DNA of 19,292 nucleotides from assembly GCA_035300505.1 (NCBI GenBank), contig DATGVJ010000009.1, forward strand, positions 1 to 19,292, read 5' to 3'. The DNA comes from VAZQ01 sp035300505. Its GTDB lineage: Bacteria > Pseudomonadota > Alphaproteobacteria > Rhizobiales > Xanthobacteraceae. The position numbers and the translations under genes are program-made. Below are positions 1-8,183 of this stretch, piece by piece. Under the pieces are notes generated by a model. It had not been told where the DNA came from. It was given only the letters and a program-made list of their open reading frames with translations, and did no database searches. How positions within the stretch are numbered: position 1 is the first letter of the stretch; every line of letters starts with the position of its first letter.

Positions 1-607
1 CGAACAACCACGGCATGGCGGCACGGTGGCGCGTCTCGAACGCGTTGAATTCGGTGGCGTAGCGCTGCGTCAGAGAAATATCGTCGAGCCCTTCGAGCAG
101 GCAGCGCTTCTGCAGCGGATGAATATCGAAGGCGTGGGTGCCGCCGTCCGGTCCGGTCACGGTTTGCTCCATGAGATCGACTTTCACAGTCGCGCCGATC
201 CGTGCGTGCAACTGCCGGCGCAGGTCGGCAACGGCCTCCGCCGGCAGGAAAACGGGCAATAATCCGTTCTTCTGACAATTGCTTGCGAATATGTCGCCAA
301 AACTTGGCGCGATCAGTGCGCGGATGCCGAAGGCGTGCAGCGCATAAACGGCACTTTCGCGCGAGGACCCGCATCCAAAATTTCGTTCCGCCACCACGAT
401 GCCGGCATGGCGGTATGGTTCGCGATTGAGAATGAAATCGGCAATTTCCCCGCCCTGCGCATCGAAGCGCCGATCATGAAACAAGATGCGCTCGTAGCCT
501 TGCCCGCGCGGCACTTTGTTGAAACGCGTGGGGCACAGCTGGTTGGTATCGACATTGACCTCGTCGAACGGAATCGCAATGGCCTCAAGTACACCAAACG
601 GTTCCAT
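1..607 (-). CDS. leuD: LeuD-type hydro-lyase small subunit (3' end outside window)
   Basis: This is the small (swivel) subunit of an isopropylmalate isomerase-type hydro-lyase, the partner of the LeuC-type subunit at 3540-4979. The reverse strand reads about 202 residues from an ATG at 607 to the window edge with no stop, so only the last residues, if any, are missing (LeuD is usually about 200 residues). It begins MEPFGVLEAIAIPFDEVNVD and carries the family signature NFGCGSSRE, then a SFGDIF..N..KNGLLP segment. GAGGAA lies about 7 bases upstream of the ATG and supports that start. Oddities: the usual GSSREHAPWAL reads GSSRESAVYAL, with His replaced by Ser, and the gene is separated from leuC by an opposite-strand gene. 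Family assignment is firm. The substrate is uncertain: 3-isopropylmalate in leucine synthesis, or a related C5/C6 hydroxy-acid in a catabolic paralogue. Confidence 0.9.
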   Translation of the reverse strand, partial: MEPFGVLEAIAIPFDEVNVDTNQLCPTRFNKVPRGQGYERILFHDRRFDAQGGEIADFILNREPYRHAGIVVAERNFGCGSSRESAVYALHAFGIRALIAPSFGDIFASNCQKNGLLPVFLPAEAVADLRRQLHARIGATVKVDLMEQTVTGPDGGTHAFDIHPLQKRCLLEGLDDISLTQRYATEFNAFETRHRAAMPWLF

Positions 608-948
608 GCCCGGTTCCTCGTACGCTCGATCTTTGTAGACTACGTCAAGCACAATAATTTGTGAACCATTTCGACGATTGCCCATAATTCGCGCAGCGGC
701 CGGTTTTTCAATTGCTGTTTTCGGATCCCGCATAGTCGCGCAGCCGTATTGCCGAATCCATAGGCAATATTGTGCTCCAACAAGCAAATCGGTACCTTTT
801 CATGATGACCTAGTCGTTACCTTGGTCTTCGAATCAAGAATTGTCCCGACAGCTGACGTGAGCAGCGCGTCGAAAGCCTTCAAAACACAAGGTATCCCTT
901 ATCCGCTCTTTAAGATTGTGCCTTTAGATGAACGCATACGAGTAGGTT
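608..948. other. Divergent intergenic region between leuD and the GGDEF-EAL gene
   Basis: This 341-base stretch separates two divergently transcribed genes, so it should hold promoters for both. It is visibly more AT-rich than the flanking genes. I see a ribosome-binding site for leuD next to 607, an in-frame TAG at 943-945 that fixes the earliest possible start of the downstream gene, and one clear inverted repeat (747-769). No -35/-10 pair stands out on either strand, and no convincing coding sequence fits here. Confidence 0.6.
747..769. promoter_or_regulatory. Inverted repeat, candidate operator
   Basis: The arms TATTGCC and GGCAATA are perfect 7-base complements separated by 9 bases. They lie roughly midway between two divergent genes, as expected for a dimeric regulator's site. 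No regulator gene is adjacent, so assignment as an operator is only inference. A small RNA hairpin in a leader is the alternative. Confidence 0.3.
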
Positions 949-3468
949 ATGTCGGATACCCCCATGTTATCGCGCGACGGAGGAACCCCACCCAAGCCTT
1001 ACGCTTGGTGGACAATATTATTGACTGCATTGCGCTCACTGGGCGCAGCGGTCCCTCGCCTATTGTCGAGACGCGGCCGACAACTCGACATGATCCTTCG
1101 CAATATCCCGCAAGGCGTATGCATTTTTGACGCCTCGCATCGTCTCGTTGTCTACAATGAGCGCTATCTTGAGATTTACAATTTGTCGCAACAAGTCGTA
1201 AAGGCAGGGTGCGGCCTGCGCGAACTTATCAATCATTGTCACGCTACCGGGTTGTTTCCCGGCGACCGGGACGAATGTTGTCGTCGTATCTTGGATCATC
1301 ATCTACGAAGACAAGCCTTGGCGGTCGTTGTCGAATTGGCTAACGGCCGCTTGATCGAGATCACCAATCGCCCTTTGCCCGATGGCGGATCGCTCGTGAC
1401 CCACGAGGACGTCACCGAGCGGCGCAGGGCTTCGGACGAGGCTCTGCAAGCGCATACTCGTTTGCGCGATGCAATCGACATCCTTCCACACGGGCTGGTG
1501 TTCCTCGATACTGATGGCCGTTATATTCTGTGGAATCAACAATATGCCAACATATACAAGCGGAGCGCCGACTTGTTCAGGTCGGGCGCACGCATGGAGG
1601 ACGCATTGCGCATCGGCGTCGCCCGCGGAGACTATCCGGAGGCAATCGGGCGCGAGGAGGAATGGATCGCCGAGCGTATCGCCAAGCTCAAGAACCCCTG
1701 CGGCCGCCATGAGCAAACCCTGGCGGACGGCCGGTGCATCCTGATCGAAGAACGCAGCACCAGCGACGGCGGCATCATCGGCCTGCGCGTCGATATTACC
1801 GAGATGAAACAGCGCGAATCCTCATTTCGTCTGCTTTTTGAAGGCAATCCGGTGCCAATGATTGTGTTCAGCCGCAAGAACCAGCGCATTCTCGCGATCA
1901 ACGATGCCGCCATACAACATTACGGCTACACGCAGGCGCAGTTCCTTTCCATGAGTTTGCGTCATGTGCAAACCTGCGAATCTTTCCAGGAGTTGGAGGG
2001 CATAGGCGGCCCGTTGTCTGAACAGCAGGTCGGGCGTACCTGGCAACACCTCAAGGCTGATGGTAAGCGCATCGATGTCGCGATTTTCGCTCGCGCTCTC
2101 GTACACGACAACGAGCCTGCCGGCCTGATCGCGGCGGTCGACATTACGGAGCGCAAGCGGGCGGAGGCGCGTGTCGCGCATATGGCGCACCACGACGCCC
2201 TCACCGGCCTGCCAAACCGGGTTTTGTTTCGGCTGCGCATGGAGGAAATGCTGGCGCGCGCGAACCGGGATGGCAAAGGTGCCGCGATGTTGTGCATCGA
2301 TCTTGACAACTTCAAATCGGTGAACGATACGCTCGGACACCCGTGCGGGGACAATCTCCTCCAACGCGTCGGTGAATGCATCCGGCGCGTGATACGCGAG
2401 GAAGATACTGCGGCACGATTGGGCGGCGACGAATTTGCTATTTTGCAGGCCAATGTCGCCCACCCGGCGGATGCCGCAACGCTCGCCAGTCGATTTCTAT
2501 CCGAGATCAGCGAACCATTCGATGTCATGGGGCACCAGATATTGGTCGGCGCCAGCGTCGGGATTGCGCTGATATCCGGCGACGGCAACGATGCCGATCA
2601 TCTGTTGATGAAAGCGGATTTGGCGCTCTACCGAGCGAAAGCCGATGGCAAGGCAACGTTTCGCTTCTTCGAACCCGAGATGGATGCACGCGCACAGGCA
2701 CGACGTCGGCTGGAGATGGATTTACGTCAAGCCACAATTGCGGGCACGCTTGAAGTACATTATCAACCTCTCGTGCAACTTGAAAGCGGCCAAATATCCG
2801 GTTTCGAAGCCTTGTTACGCTGGCCGCATGCTGAAAGAGGACTCATCCCTCCTTCGGAATTCATACCGGTCGCGGAAGAAACAGGTCTCATCATGTCCCT
2901 CGGTGCCCATGTCCTTTACAGGGCTTGCGCTGACGCCGCCAAGTGGCCCCCGCATGTAAAGCTCGCCGTGAACCTCTCTCCACTGCAGTTTCGCACCGGC
3001 AACCTGTTTTTGACCGTGAAGCAGGCTCTTGAACAGAGCGGGATTTCTCCTGAACGTCTCGAACTCGAAATCACCGAGGCAGTCTTATTGGAAAAGGTCG
3101 ATCACATACTCGCAACGCTGCACGCGTTGCGGGCTATAGGCGTGAGCATCTCGATGGACGATTTCGGCACCGGCTATTCATCGCTGAGCTACTTGCGCAG
3201 CTTTCCGTTCGACAAGATCAAGATTGATCGCTCGTTCGTGGAAAATCTCGGATCAAACGCGGAAGCGCAGGCCATCGTGCGTACCATCCTTTCTCTCGGA
3301 ACAAGCCTGGGAATGACGATCACAGCGGAAGGCATCGAAACCGATGCCGAACTCGCCTGCTTGAAAGCGGCAGGCTGCCACCAAGGGCAGGGTTTTCTAT
3401 TCAGCAAGCCGCGGCCACAGGCAGAAATACTAATGCTTCTGGACAAGCAAACGCCACAAGCGGCGTAA
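949..3468 (+). CDS. PAS-PAS-PAS-GGDEF-EAL cyclic-di-GMP enzyme
   Basis: This 839-residue protein probably both makes and degrades cyclic-di-GMP. Domains by eye: two PAS_7-type PAS domains (about 46-160 and 172-290), a third PAS (about 292-405), GGDEF (about 409-575) and EAL (about 585-830). The GGDEF motif is intact at 492-496, preceded at the standard five-residue spacing by an RxxD inhibitory site (R483-D486). The EAL domain keeps the metal and catalytic residues E620, N675, E707, D737, D738, K758, E794 and Q814. There is no clear transmembrane helix, although residues 20-40 are mildly hydrophobic, so a cytosolic location is likely. The in-frame TAG just before 949 makes this ATG the longest start. 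A GAG lies about 6 bases upstream, which is a weak ribosome-binding site; ATG codons at residues 6 and 48 are alternatives. It stands alone on its strand between leuD and leuC. The signal sensed by the PAS domains cannot be read from sequence. Confidence 0.93.
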   Translation: MSDTPMLSRDGGTPPKPYAWWTILLTALRSLGAAVPRLLSRRGRQLDMILRNIPQGVCIFDASHRLVVYNERYLEIYNLSQQVVKAGCGLRELINHCHATGLFPGDRDECCRRILDHHLRRQALAVVVELANGRLIEITNRPLPDGGSLVTHEDVTERRRASDEALQAHTRLRDAIDILPHGLVFLDTDGRYILWNQQYANIYKRSADLFRSGARMEDALRIGVARGDYPEAIGREEEWIAERIAKLKNPCGRHEQTLADGRCILIEERSTSDGGIIGLRVDITEMKQRESSFRLLFEGNPVPMIVFSRKNQRILAINDAAIQHYGYTQAQFLSMSLRHVQTCESFQELEGIGGPLSEQQVGRTWQHLKADGKRIDVAIFARALVHDNEPAGLIAAVDITERKRAEARVAHMAHHDALTGLPNRVLFRLRMEEMLARANRDGKGAAMLCIDLDNFKSVNDTLGHPCGDNLLQRVGECIRRVIREEDTAARLGGDEFAILQANVAHPADAATLASRFLSEISEPFDVMGHQILVGASVGIALISGDGNDADHLLMKADLALYRAKADGKATFRFFEPEMDARAQARRRLEMDLRQATIAGTLEVHYQPLVQLESGQISGFEALLRWPHAERGLIPPSEFIPVAEETGLIMSLGAHVLYRACADAAKWPPHVKLAVNLSPLQFRTGNLFLTVKQALEQSGISPERLELEITEAVLLEKVDHILATLHALRAIGVSISMDDFGTGYSSLSYLRSFPFDKIKIDRSFVENLGSNAEAQAIVRTILSLGTSLGMTITAEGIETDAELACLKAAGCHQGQGFLFSKPRPQAEILMLLDKQTPQAA

Positions 3469-3539
3469 TATCGATGCGGGACATCGCGGCGTGCGCGGCC
3501 CGGCCCGAAGCCCAAGCCCAAGTCAAGCACACATCAAGT

Positions 3540-4979
3540 TCATTCAGTTTGAGTGAAGCGCGTAACGAGCATGTCGCGCACATCCGTGAGCCGGCCCGTC
3601 AGCGCCGCTGCCGCCGCCATAGCGGGACTCATGAGATGCGTGCGCCCGTTCGGCCCTTGCCGCCCGCGGAAATTCCGGTTGGAGGTCGAGGCGCAACGCT
3701 CGCCTGGCGAAAGCAGGTCTCCATTGAGCGCCGTGCAAAGCGAACAGCCGGCATCGCGCCACTCAAACCCCGCCGTCGTAAAGATGCGGTCGAGCCCCTC
3801 TGTTTCGGCCTGGCGCTTGACCGGCGTGGAGCCCGGCACCACCACCGCCGGCACTTTGGCTCTGCCAAGACGCGCGACGTCAGCGGCGGCACGCAAATCC
3901 TCGATCCGTGCGTTGGTGCATGACCCGATGAACACGCGATCGACCGCGATGTCGGTGAGGCGCAGGCCGGGCGTTATGCCCATATAGGCGCAGGCCGCTT
4001 CGATGTCGGCGCGTTTATCCGCGCTAGCCCCATCGAGCGAGGGTACAACGCCCGTGACCGGCAACGCATGTTCGGGATTGGTGCCCCAGGTGACCATCGG
4101 GGCGATATCCCGCGCATCGAGATCGATGGCGCGATCGAACGAAGCATCGGGATCTGATGGAAGGCTGCGCCAGAATGCAAGCGCCTGCCCCCAAGAATCG
4201 CGCGACGCGTCGCCCTTCGGCGCAAAGGGCCGCCCTTCCATATAGGCATAAGTGGTTTCGTCAGGCGCGATCATTCCGGCGCGCGCACCAGCCTCAATAG
4301 ACATGTTGCAGATGGTCATGCGCTGTTCCATCGACATGGCGGCAATCGTCGATCCCGCATATTCGATGACATGACCGGCCGCACCACCGATACCGATGCG
4401 ACCGATGATCGCCAGAATGACATCTTTGGCCGAGACACCGAATCCAAGCGGGCCGTCGATACGAATGCGCATCGTCCCGGGCCGGCGCTGCCACAGCGTC
4501 TGCGTCGCGATGGTGTGCAGGACTTCGGACGCCCCGATCCCAAACGAGAGATTGCCAAAGGCGCCGTGGGTGGAGGTGTGTGAATCGCCGCCCACGATCA
4601 CCAGGCCGGGCTGCGTGATCCCCTGTTCGGGCCCGACCACATGCAGAATGCCCTGCCGCACATCATCAATGCCGAAGAGATTGATCCCATGTTCGGCGGT
4701 GTTTGATTCCAACAGTTCGACCATGCCGCGGATTTTTTCATCCGGGATCCCCGCAACCCCGAGCGTCCGATTGCGGGTCGGCACGTAGTGGTCGGAACAG
4801 GCAACGATCTGGCCCGGCCGCGCCACCTTGAGGCCGCGCTCCTTCAACAACTGGAAGGCGTGGCGCGAACCTTCGTGAATGAGGCAGCGGTCGATGTAGA
4901 GGAGCGTCGCCTCCCCCTCCGCGACCGCCACGACGTGGCGGTCCCAGATTTTCTCGAACATGGTGCGGGCGGTGGGCAT
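3540..4979 (-). CDS. leuC: LeuC-type hydro-lyase large subunit, [4Fe-4S] enzyme
   Basis: This is the large subunit of a LeuCD-type dehydratase, which isomerises a hydroxy-acid by dehydration and rehydration on a [4Fe-4S] cluster in the cytosol. From the ATG at 4979 it is 479 residues, close to the usual 465-475. It starts MPTARTMFEKIWDRHVV, as family members do. Visible motifs are GDSHTSTHGAFG near 131-142, IGSCTN with C354, and GCSLC with C412 and C415; these three cysteines match the cluster ligands. GERCASTSNRNF and GRQGPNGRTHLMSP follow. A TTG at 4991 would add four residues, and neither start has a strong ribosome-binding site. It lies 86 bases downstream of a same-strand secreted hydrolase and converges with the GGDEF-EAL gene 71 bases away. 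The leuC symbol reflects the family; a paralogue acting on another substrate is possible given the neighbours. Confidence 0.93.
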   Translation of the reverse strand: MPTARTMFEKIWDRHVVAVAEGEATLLYIDRCLIHEGSRHAFQLLKERGLKVARPGQIVACSDHYVPTRNRTLGVAGIPDEKIRGMVELLESNTAEHGINLFGIDDVRQGILHVVGPEQGITQPGLVIVGGDSHTSTHGAFGNLSFGIGASEVLHTIATQTLWQRRPGTMRIRIDGPLGFGVSAKDVILAIIGRIGIGGAAGHVIEYAGSTIAAMSMEQRMTICNMSIEAGARAGMIAPDETTYAYMEGRPFAPKGDASRDSWGQALAFWRSLPSDPDASFDRAIDLDARDIAPMVTWGTNPEHALPVTGVVPSLDGASADKRADIEAACAYMGITPGLRLTDIAVDRVFIGSCTNARIEDLRAAADVARLGRAKVPAVVVPGSTPVKRQAETEGLDRIFTTAGFEWRDAGCSLCTALNGDLLSPGERCASTSNRNFRGRQGPNGRTHLMSPAMAAAAALTGRLTDVRDMLVTRFTQTE

Positions 4980-5065
4980 ACGGCGGCGCAACGATCCAGG
5001 CCAAAGAAGGCAACGCTATATGTACGACAGGCTAAGCACTTGCGATACCCATCCGAGCGTCGCAC

Positions 5066-6088
5066 CTACTTGGGCCGATAGACCGTTCCTTCGAGCCAGG
5101 CAATCATGCGATGCATGATCTGCTTGTTGTTCTTCTCCAACATCATCGTATGCCCATTTCCGAAAATGCCGGCTTCCGGCAACACGTCAACCGTGACGCT
5201 GCCGCCGATCGCCGTCATCTCTTTCTGGAATTTTCGCGAGGCTTCAACCCGGTCCGGAGCGCGGTCGCCGATCACGATCAATATCGGGATGCTGGCAAGC
5301 TTCCGGCGGCCCTCGGCCGGGATTTCAGCAAACGCCGTCACCGATGTTTCGACCGCCAGGATCGCCTTGACACGATCAACACGCTCGATCGCGGTAAGAT
5401 AGCCGAGCAGGCCCGACGACGACCAGCTCTGGATGATCACCTGTTCCGGCACTTTGTCGATCAGGGCTGCAAAGGCTGCAACCGACTTTCGGGTCTCTTG
5501 CGGGTCTCGATAAGTGCTCACGGTCTGCGGATAATAGTTGTTGGCTGCTTCGATCGGGAATTGCGTATTGGGATAGGGCTCGCCGAATTTCGGGCCCCAG
5601 CGGAACGTCACCCACGACGACTCCGCCGCATAGCGGTTGATCGCCGGAAGTTCCGCGGCAGGCGCGCGACCGAGCCGCACCGCATTGATCTTGCAGATGT
5701 CGGTGCCGGAGCGCCCTGTGTTCGGGCGATCGACGCCATAGACCGCAAAGCCTTCACGCAGGAACAGCGTCAGCCAGCCTTCGCGACCGTCCGGCGTCGT
5801 GTCATAGACGCGTGCGGTATGTCCGCCGCCGGAGTTGAACAGGATCGGATGCGGAAAGCGCCGGTCGGCCGGATACTGATAGGTGGCGTAGACATTGTCG
5901 ACCACCACCTGACCGCTGGGCCAGCGCGTGCTGTTGGGATCGCCACCGTCATTCGTGGTGCAGGTGATCACCCGCCCGCCCGCTTCCAGGCTGCCCTGCT
6001 TGGCGATGCGCAGGATCGGATCCTGTGCGATCGCCGGCGCAAGCGCGCCAGCGATGGCGAGGGCGGCCATTGTGGTCGAAATCTTCAT
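5066..6088 (-). CDS. Secreted alpha/beta-fold hydrolase
   Basis: This is a 340-residue exported hydrolase, probably an esterase or related enzyme of the alpha/beta fold. The start at 6088 is chosen because GGAGGAA sits just upstream and the protein then opens with a clean Sec signal peptide (MKISTTMAALAIAGALAPAIA, cleavage likely after residue 21). An upstream start at 6145 would bury that signal. SGGG(H) near 86-90 resembles an oxyanion-hole segment. The nucleophile elbow reads SWSSSG (221-226), with Ser223 aligned to the catalytic serine and serines in place of the usual flanking glycines. Asp275 or Asp279 (IGDRAPDR) and His313 (GNGHTMML) could complete the triad. It shares direction with leuC 86 bases downstream and is divergent from the dioxygenase. 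The natural substrate is unknown. Confidence 0.85.
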   Translation of the reverse strand: MKISTTMAALAIAGALAPAIAQDPILRIAKQGSLEAGGRVITCTTNDGGDPNSTRWPSGQVVVDNVYATYQYPADRRFPHPILFNSGGGHTARVYDTTPDGREGWLTLFLREGFAVYGVDRPNTGRSGTDICKINAVRLGRAPAAELPAINRYAAESSWVTFRWGPKFGEPYPNTQFPIEAANNYYPQTVSTYRDPQETRKSVAAFAALIDKVPEQVIIQSWSSSGLLGYLTAIERVDRVKAILAVETSVTAFAEIPAEGRRKLASIPILIVIGDRAPDRVEASRKFQKEMTAIGGSVTVDVLPEAGIFGNGHTMMLEKNNKQIMHRMIAWLEGTVYRPK

Positions 6089-6117
6089 TATTCCTCCGAA
6101 CAGTTGGCAGCAGGACC

Positions 6118-6157
6118 TTGTAGGATGGGTTTCGCGACGGCTCAACCCATTCTACAA
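6118..6157. repeat. Palindromic intergenic repeat, copy A
   Basis: Two 14-base arms (6118-6131 and 6144-6157), complementary at 13 of 14 positions, flank a 12-base loop. The left arm is TTGTAGGATGGGTT. The core GGGTTTCGC ... GCTCAACCC, allowing small differences in the loop, recurs at 13430-13521 and 19055-19087, so this is probably a dispersed repeat rather than a unique operator. It lies in the divergent promoter region between the secreted hydrolase and the dioxygenase and could still affect their transcription. Confidence 0.7.
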
Positions 6158-6206
6158 TCCTTTCGCGCAGCCGACCGAGCGCGCGCAGAGAGTTTCGGGA
6201 GCGTCC

Positions 6207-7046
6207 ATGGACATCCGACCCTTGAGCAAGCATGTGGGCGCTGAAGTCAGCGGCATCGATATTTCAAAGCCCCTCCCCGACAACGTCTTCCAAAAAATAG
6301 ACGACGGCTACAACCGCCATTCGGTCCTGGTCTTTCGCGACCAGAAGCTGACGCCCGAGCAGCAGATTGCCTTCTCGCGTCTGTTCGGCGAACTCGAAGT
6401 CAGCCCGCGCACCCAGTTCGCGCTGCCGGGCTACCCGGAGATTCTAGTTCTCTCCAACATCATCGTCGACGGCAAGCCGATCGGCAATGCGGATGCGGGA
6501 CGGACGTGGCACACCGACATGTCGTACACCAGGACGCCGCCACGCGGTTCGCTGCTCTACGCCCGCGAAATTCCGGTCGCGAATGGCCGCGTGCTCGGCG
6601 ACACCATCTTTTCGAGCGCAGCCGCGGCGTATGACTCCCTTTCGCCCGAACTGAAAATAAAGCTCGCCGGCCTGCGCGCCATCCATCGCGCCGGTGCCAA
6701 GAAATATTCGCCCGGCAGCAAACTTGCGGAAGCCGTGAAGGACATGCCTGACGTCGAGCATCCCGTAATACGAACGCATCCGGTGACCGGGCGCAAGGCA
6801 ATCTATGTGCGTGAAGGAGAATGCGTCGGCATTGCCGGCATGAGGGACGAGGAAAGCCTGCCGCTTATCAAGCAGCTGAGCGAACTGGTGACGCGAGCGG
6901 AATTCTGCTACCGGCACAGTTGGCGCGTCGGCGATCTCCTGATGTGGGACAACAGCATGACCCAGCACCTTGCAATCGACGACTTCCAACTGCCGCTACG
7001 GCGCCTGATGCATCGGGTCACGGTGAATGGCACGGTGCCGATCTGA
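6207..7046 (+). CDS. TauD/TfdA-family Fe(II)/2-oxoglutarate dioxygenase
   Basis: This 279-residue cytosolic enzyme uses Fe(II), oxygen and 2-oxoglutarate to hydroxylate a small acid, as taurine and 2,4-D dioxygenases do. The iron-binding triad is visible: H102 and D104 in TWHTDMSY and H254 in WDNSMTQHLA. R266 and R270 (RRLMHR) match the 2-oxoglutarate-binding arginines. The start at 6207 is preferred because CGGGAG lies about 5 bases upstream and the protein begins MDIRPLSKHVGAEVSGIDIS, like family members; a longer reading frame to 5928 would run across the divergent gene's signal peptide. The next gene, a Bug-type receptor, starts 22 bases after the stop, so the two are probably cotranscribed. 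Substrate cannot be assigned; taurine or another sulfonate, or an aryloxy- or hydroxy-acid are all possible. Confidence 0.9.
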   Translation: MDIRPLSKHVGAEVSGIDISKPLPDNVFQKIDDGYNRHSVLVFRDQKLTPEQQIAFSRLFGELEVSPRTQFALPGYPEILVLSNIIVDGKPIGNADAGRTWHTDMSYTRTPPRGSLLYAREIPVANGRVLGDTIFSSAAAAYDSLSPELKIKLAGLRAIHRAGAKKYSPGSKLAEAVKDMPDVEHPVIRTHPVTGRKAIYVREGECVGIAGMRDEESLPLIKQLSELVTRAEFCYRHSWRVGDLLMWDNSMTQHLAIDDFQLPLRRLMHRVTVNGTVPI

Positions 7047-7068
7047 CTGCGGCCGGAGCCGAGCAACT

Positions 7069-8121
7069 ATGGCGATTGTCACTTTCCAATGGTCAGGAAC
7101 TGCAAGGTCACGAACCATTTCATTTCTGCAACGGCCGCTGTGCTTGCGGGTTTGCGCGCTCGTGCGTCTTTCGACCGTCCTGTTCATTGGGCTGACGGGC
7201 GTGCTGGCCGGTCGCGTCCACGCGCAGCCCTATCCGGATCGCCCCATCCGCATGATCGTGCCGTTCGCGCCGGGCGGCACGGTCGACATCGTGGCTCGCA
7301 TCGTGGGCGCCAAGATCGCCGACATCACGGGCGGCCGGGTCGTGGTCGACAATCGTGGCGGCGCCGGCGGCATTGTCGGGACCGGGGTCGTCGCACGATC
7401 ACCGGGCGATGGCTATACCTTGCTGATGCATAGCGCCGCGATCACCTATGATCCGACGCTGCACGACAAGCTGCCCTATGATACATTGAACGATCTCGCA
7501 CCGGTCGCGATGATCGGGGCAACGCCCAACCTGCTCGTGGTCGCTCCCTCGTTTCCAGCGCTGTCGGTCACCGACCTCATCGAACGGGGGCGCGAAAAGC
7601 CCCTGACATTCGCAACAGGCGGATTCGGCAGTTCGTCGCATCTCGCCGTGACGCTGTTCAGCCATATGGCCGACGTCAAGTTCAACCACATCCCCTACAA
7701 GGGCGCCGGGCCGGCGCTTGCCGATGTAGTTGCGGGTCATGTGGACTTCACGTTGGCGACAATGCCGGGCGCCATCCAGCAGGTCCGCGCTGGCAGCCTG
7801 CGTGCACTCGGGATATCGAGCCTCATGCGCTCGCCCGAACTTCCCGCCGTGCCGACCATCGCGGAAGCAGGCCTCCCCGGCTATGAATATCTCGCTTGGT
7901 TCGGCGTCTTCGCGCCTGGTACGACGCCTTCCGCCCTGGTCGCGCGCATCAACGCGCTCCTGCGGCAAGCCATGCAGGCGCCCGACACACAAACACAGCT
8001 GCGCCAGCAGGGCGTCGAGCCCGGACCGCTTTCACCCGACCAATTCCGCGACAAGGTGAACTCCGAAATCGAGCGCTGGGCGCCGGTCATCATCAAGTCC
8101 CGCATGAAAGCCTTGCCTTGA
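7069..8121 (+). CDS. Bug/TctC-family periplasmic solute-binding protein
   Basis: This is a periplasmic receptor of the Bug family, which captures carboxylates and related small molecules for tripartite tricarboxylate transporters. It is 350 residues from the ATG at 7069. The mature part starts near QPYPDRPIRMIVPFAPGG, with the expected signature, followed by VVDNRGGAGG and a G.GYTLL-type segment. The hydrophobic signal core is about residues 30-49, with cleavage likely after VHA (residue 52). The region before the core is unusually long, so a TTG at 7144 or a GTG at 7162 may be the real start. It follows the dioxygenase by 22 bases. No membrane subunits (TctA/TctB-like) are in the window, which is common for this expanded family. 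The ligand is unknown but may be the dioxygenase substrate. Confidence 0.9.
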   Translation: MAIVTFQWSGTARSRTISFLQRPLCLRVCALVRLSTVLFIGLTGVLAGRVHAQPYPDRPIRMIVPFAPGGTVDIVARIVGAKIADITGGRVVVDNRGGAGGIVGTGVVARSPGDGYTLLMHSAAITYDPTLHDKLPYDTLNDLAPVAMIGATPNLLVVAPSFPALSVTDLIERGREKPLTFATGGFGSSSHLAVTLFSHMADVKFNHIPYKGAGPALADVVAGHVDFTLATMPGAIQQVRAGSLRALGISSLMRSPELPAVPTIAEAGLPGYEYLAWFGVFAPGTTPSALVARINALLRQAMQAPDTQTQLRQQGVEPGPLSPDQFRDKVNSEIERWAPVIIKSRMKALP

Positions 8122-8148
8122 CACGCGCTGCCTTCTGTCTCGAAGTGG

Positions 8149-8171
8149 CCGGAATCCGCTATAGTATCCGG
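8149..8171 (+). promoter_or_regulatory. Weak candidate -10 region for radC
   Basis: TATAGT at 8160-8165 lies 18 bases before the radC ATG and is enclosed by CCGGA (8149-8153) and TCCGG (8167-8171), a small inverted repeat. No good -35 sits at 16-18 bases. It could be an independent promoter for radC after the Bug gene, but the support is only motif-level. Confidence 0.25.
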
Positions 8172-8183
8172 CAGAGCGCATCG

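Noticed and set aside
678..1130. 150-codon plus-strand frame at the start of the GGDEF-EAL gene
   Set aside because: It overlaps the real gene in another frame, has no recognisable family and no good ribosome-binding site.
1822..2588. Overlapping minus-strand frames of 208-213 codons inside the GGDEF-EAL gene
   Set aside because: Shadows of the PAS and GGDEF coding region without any domain signal.
5111..6244. 377-codon plus-strand frame opposite the secreted hydrolase
   Set aside because: No family features; the minus-strand hydrolase has signal peptide, triad and a strong ribosome-binding site.
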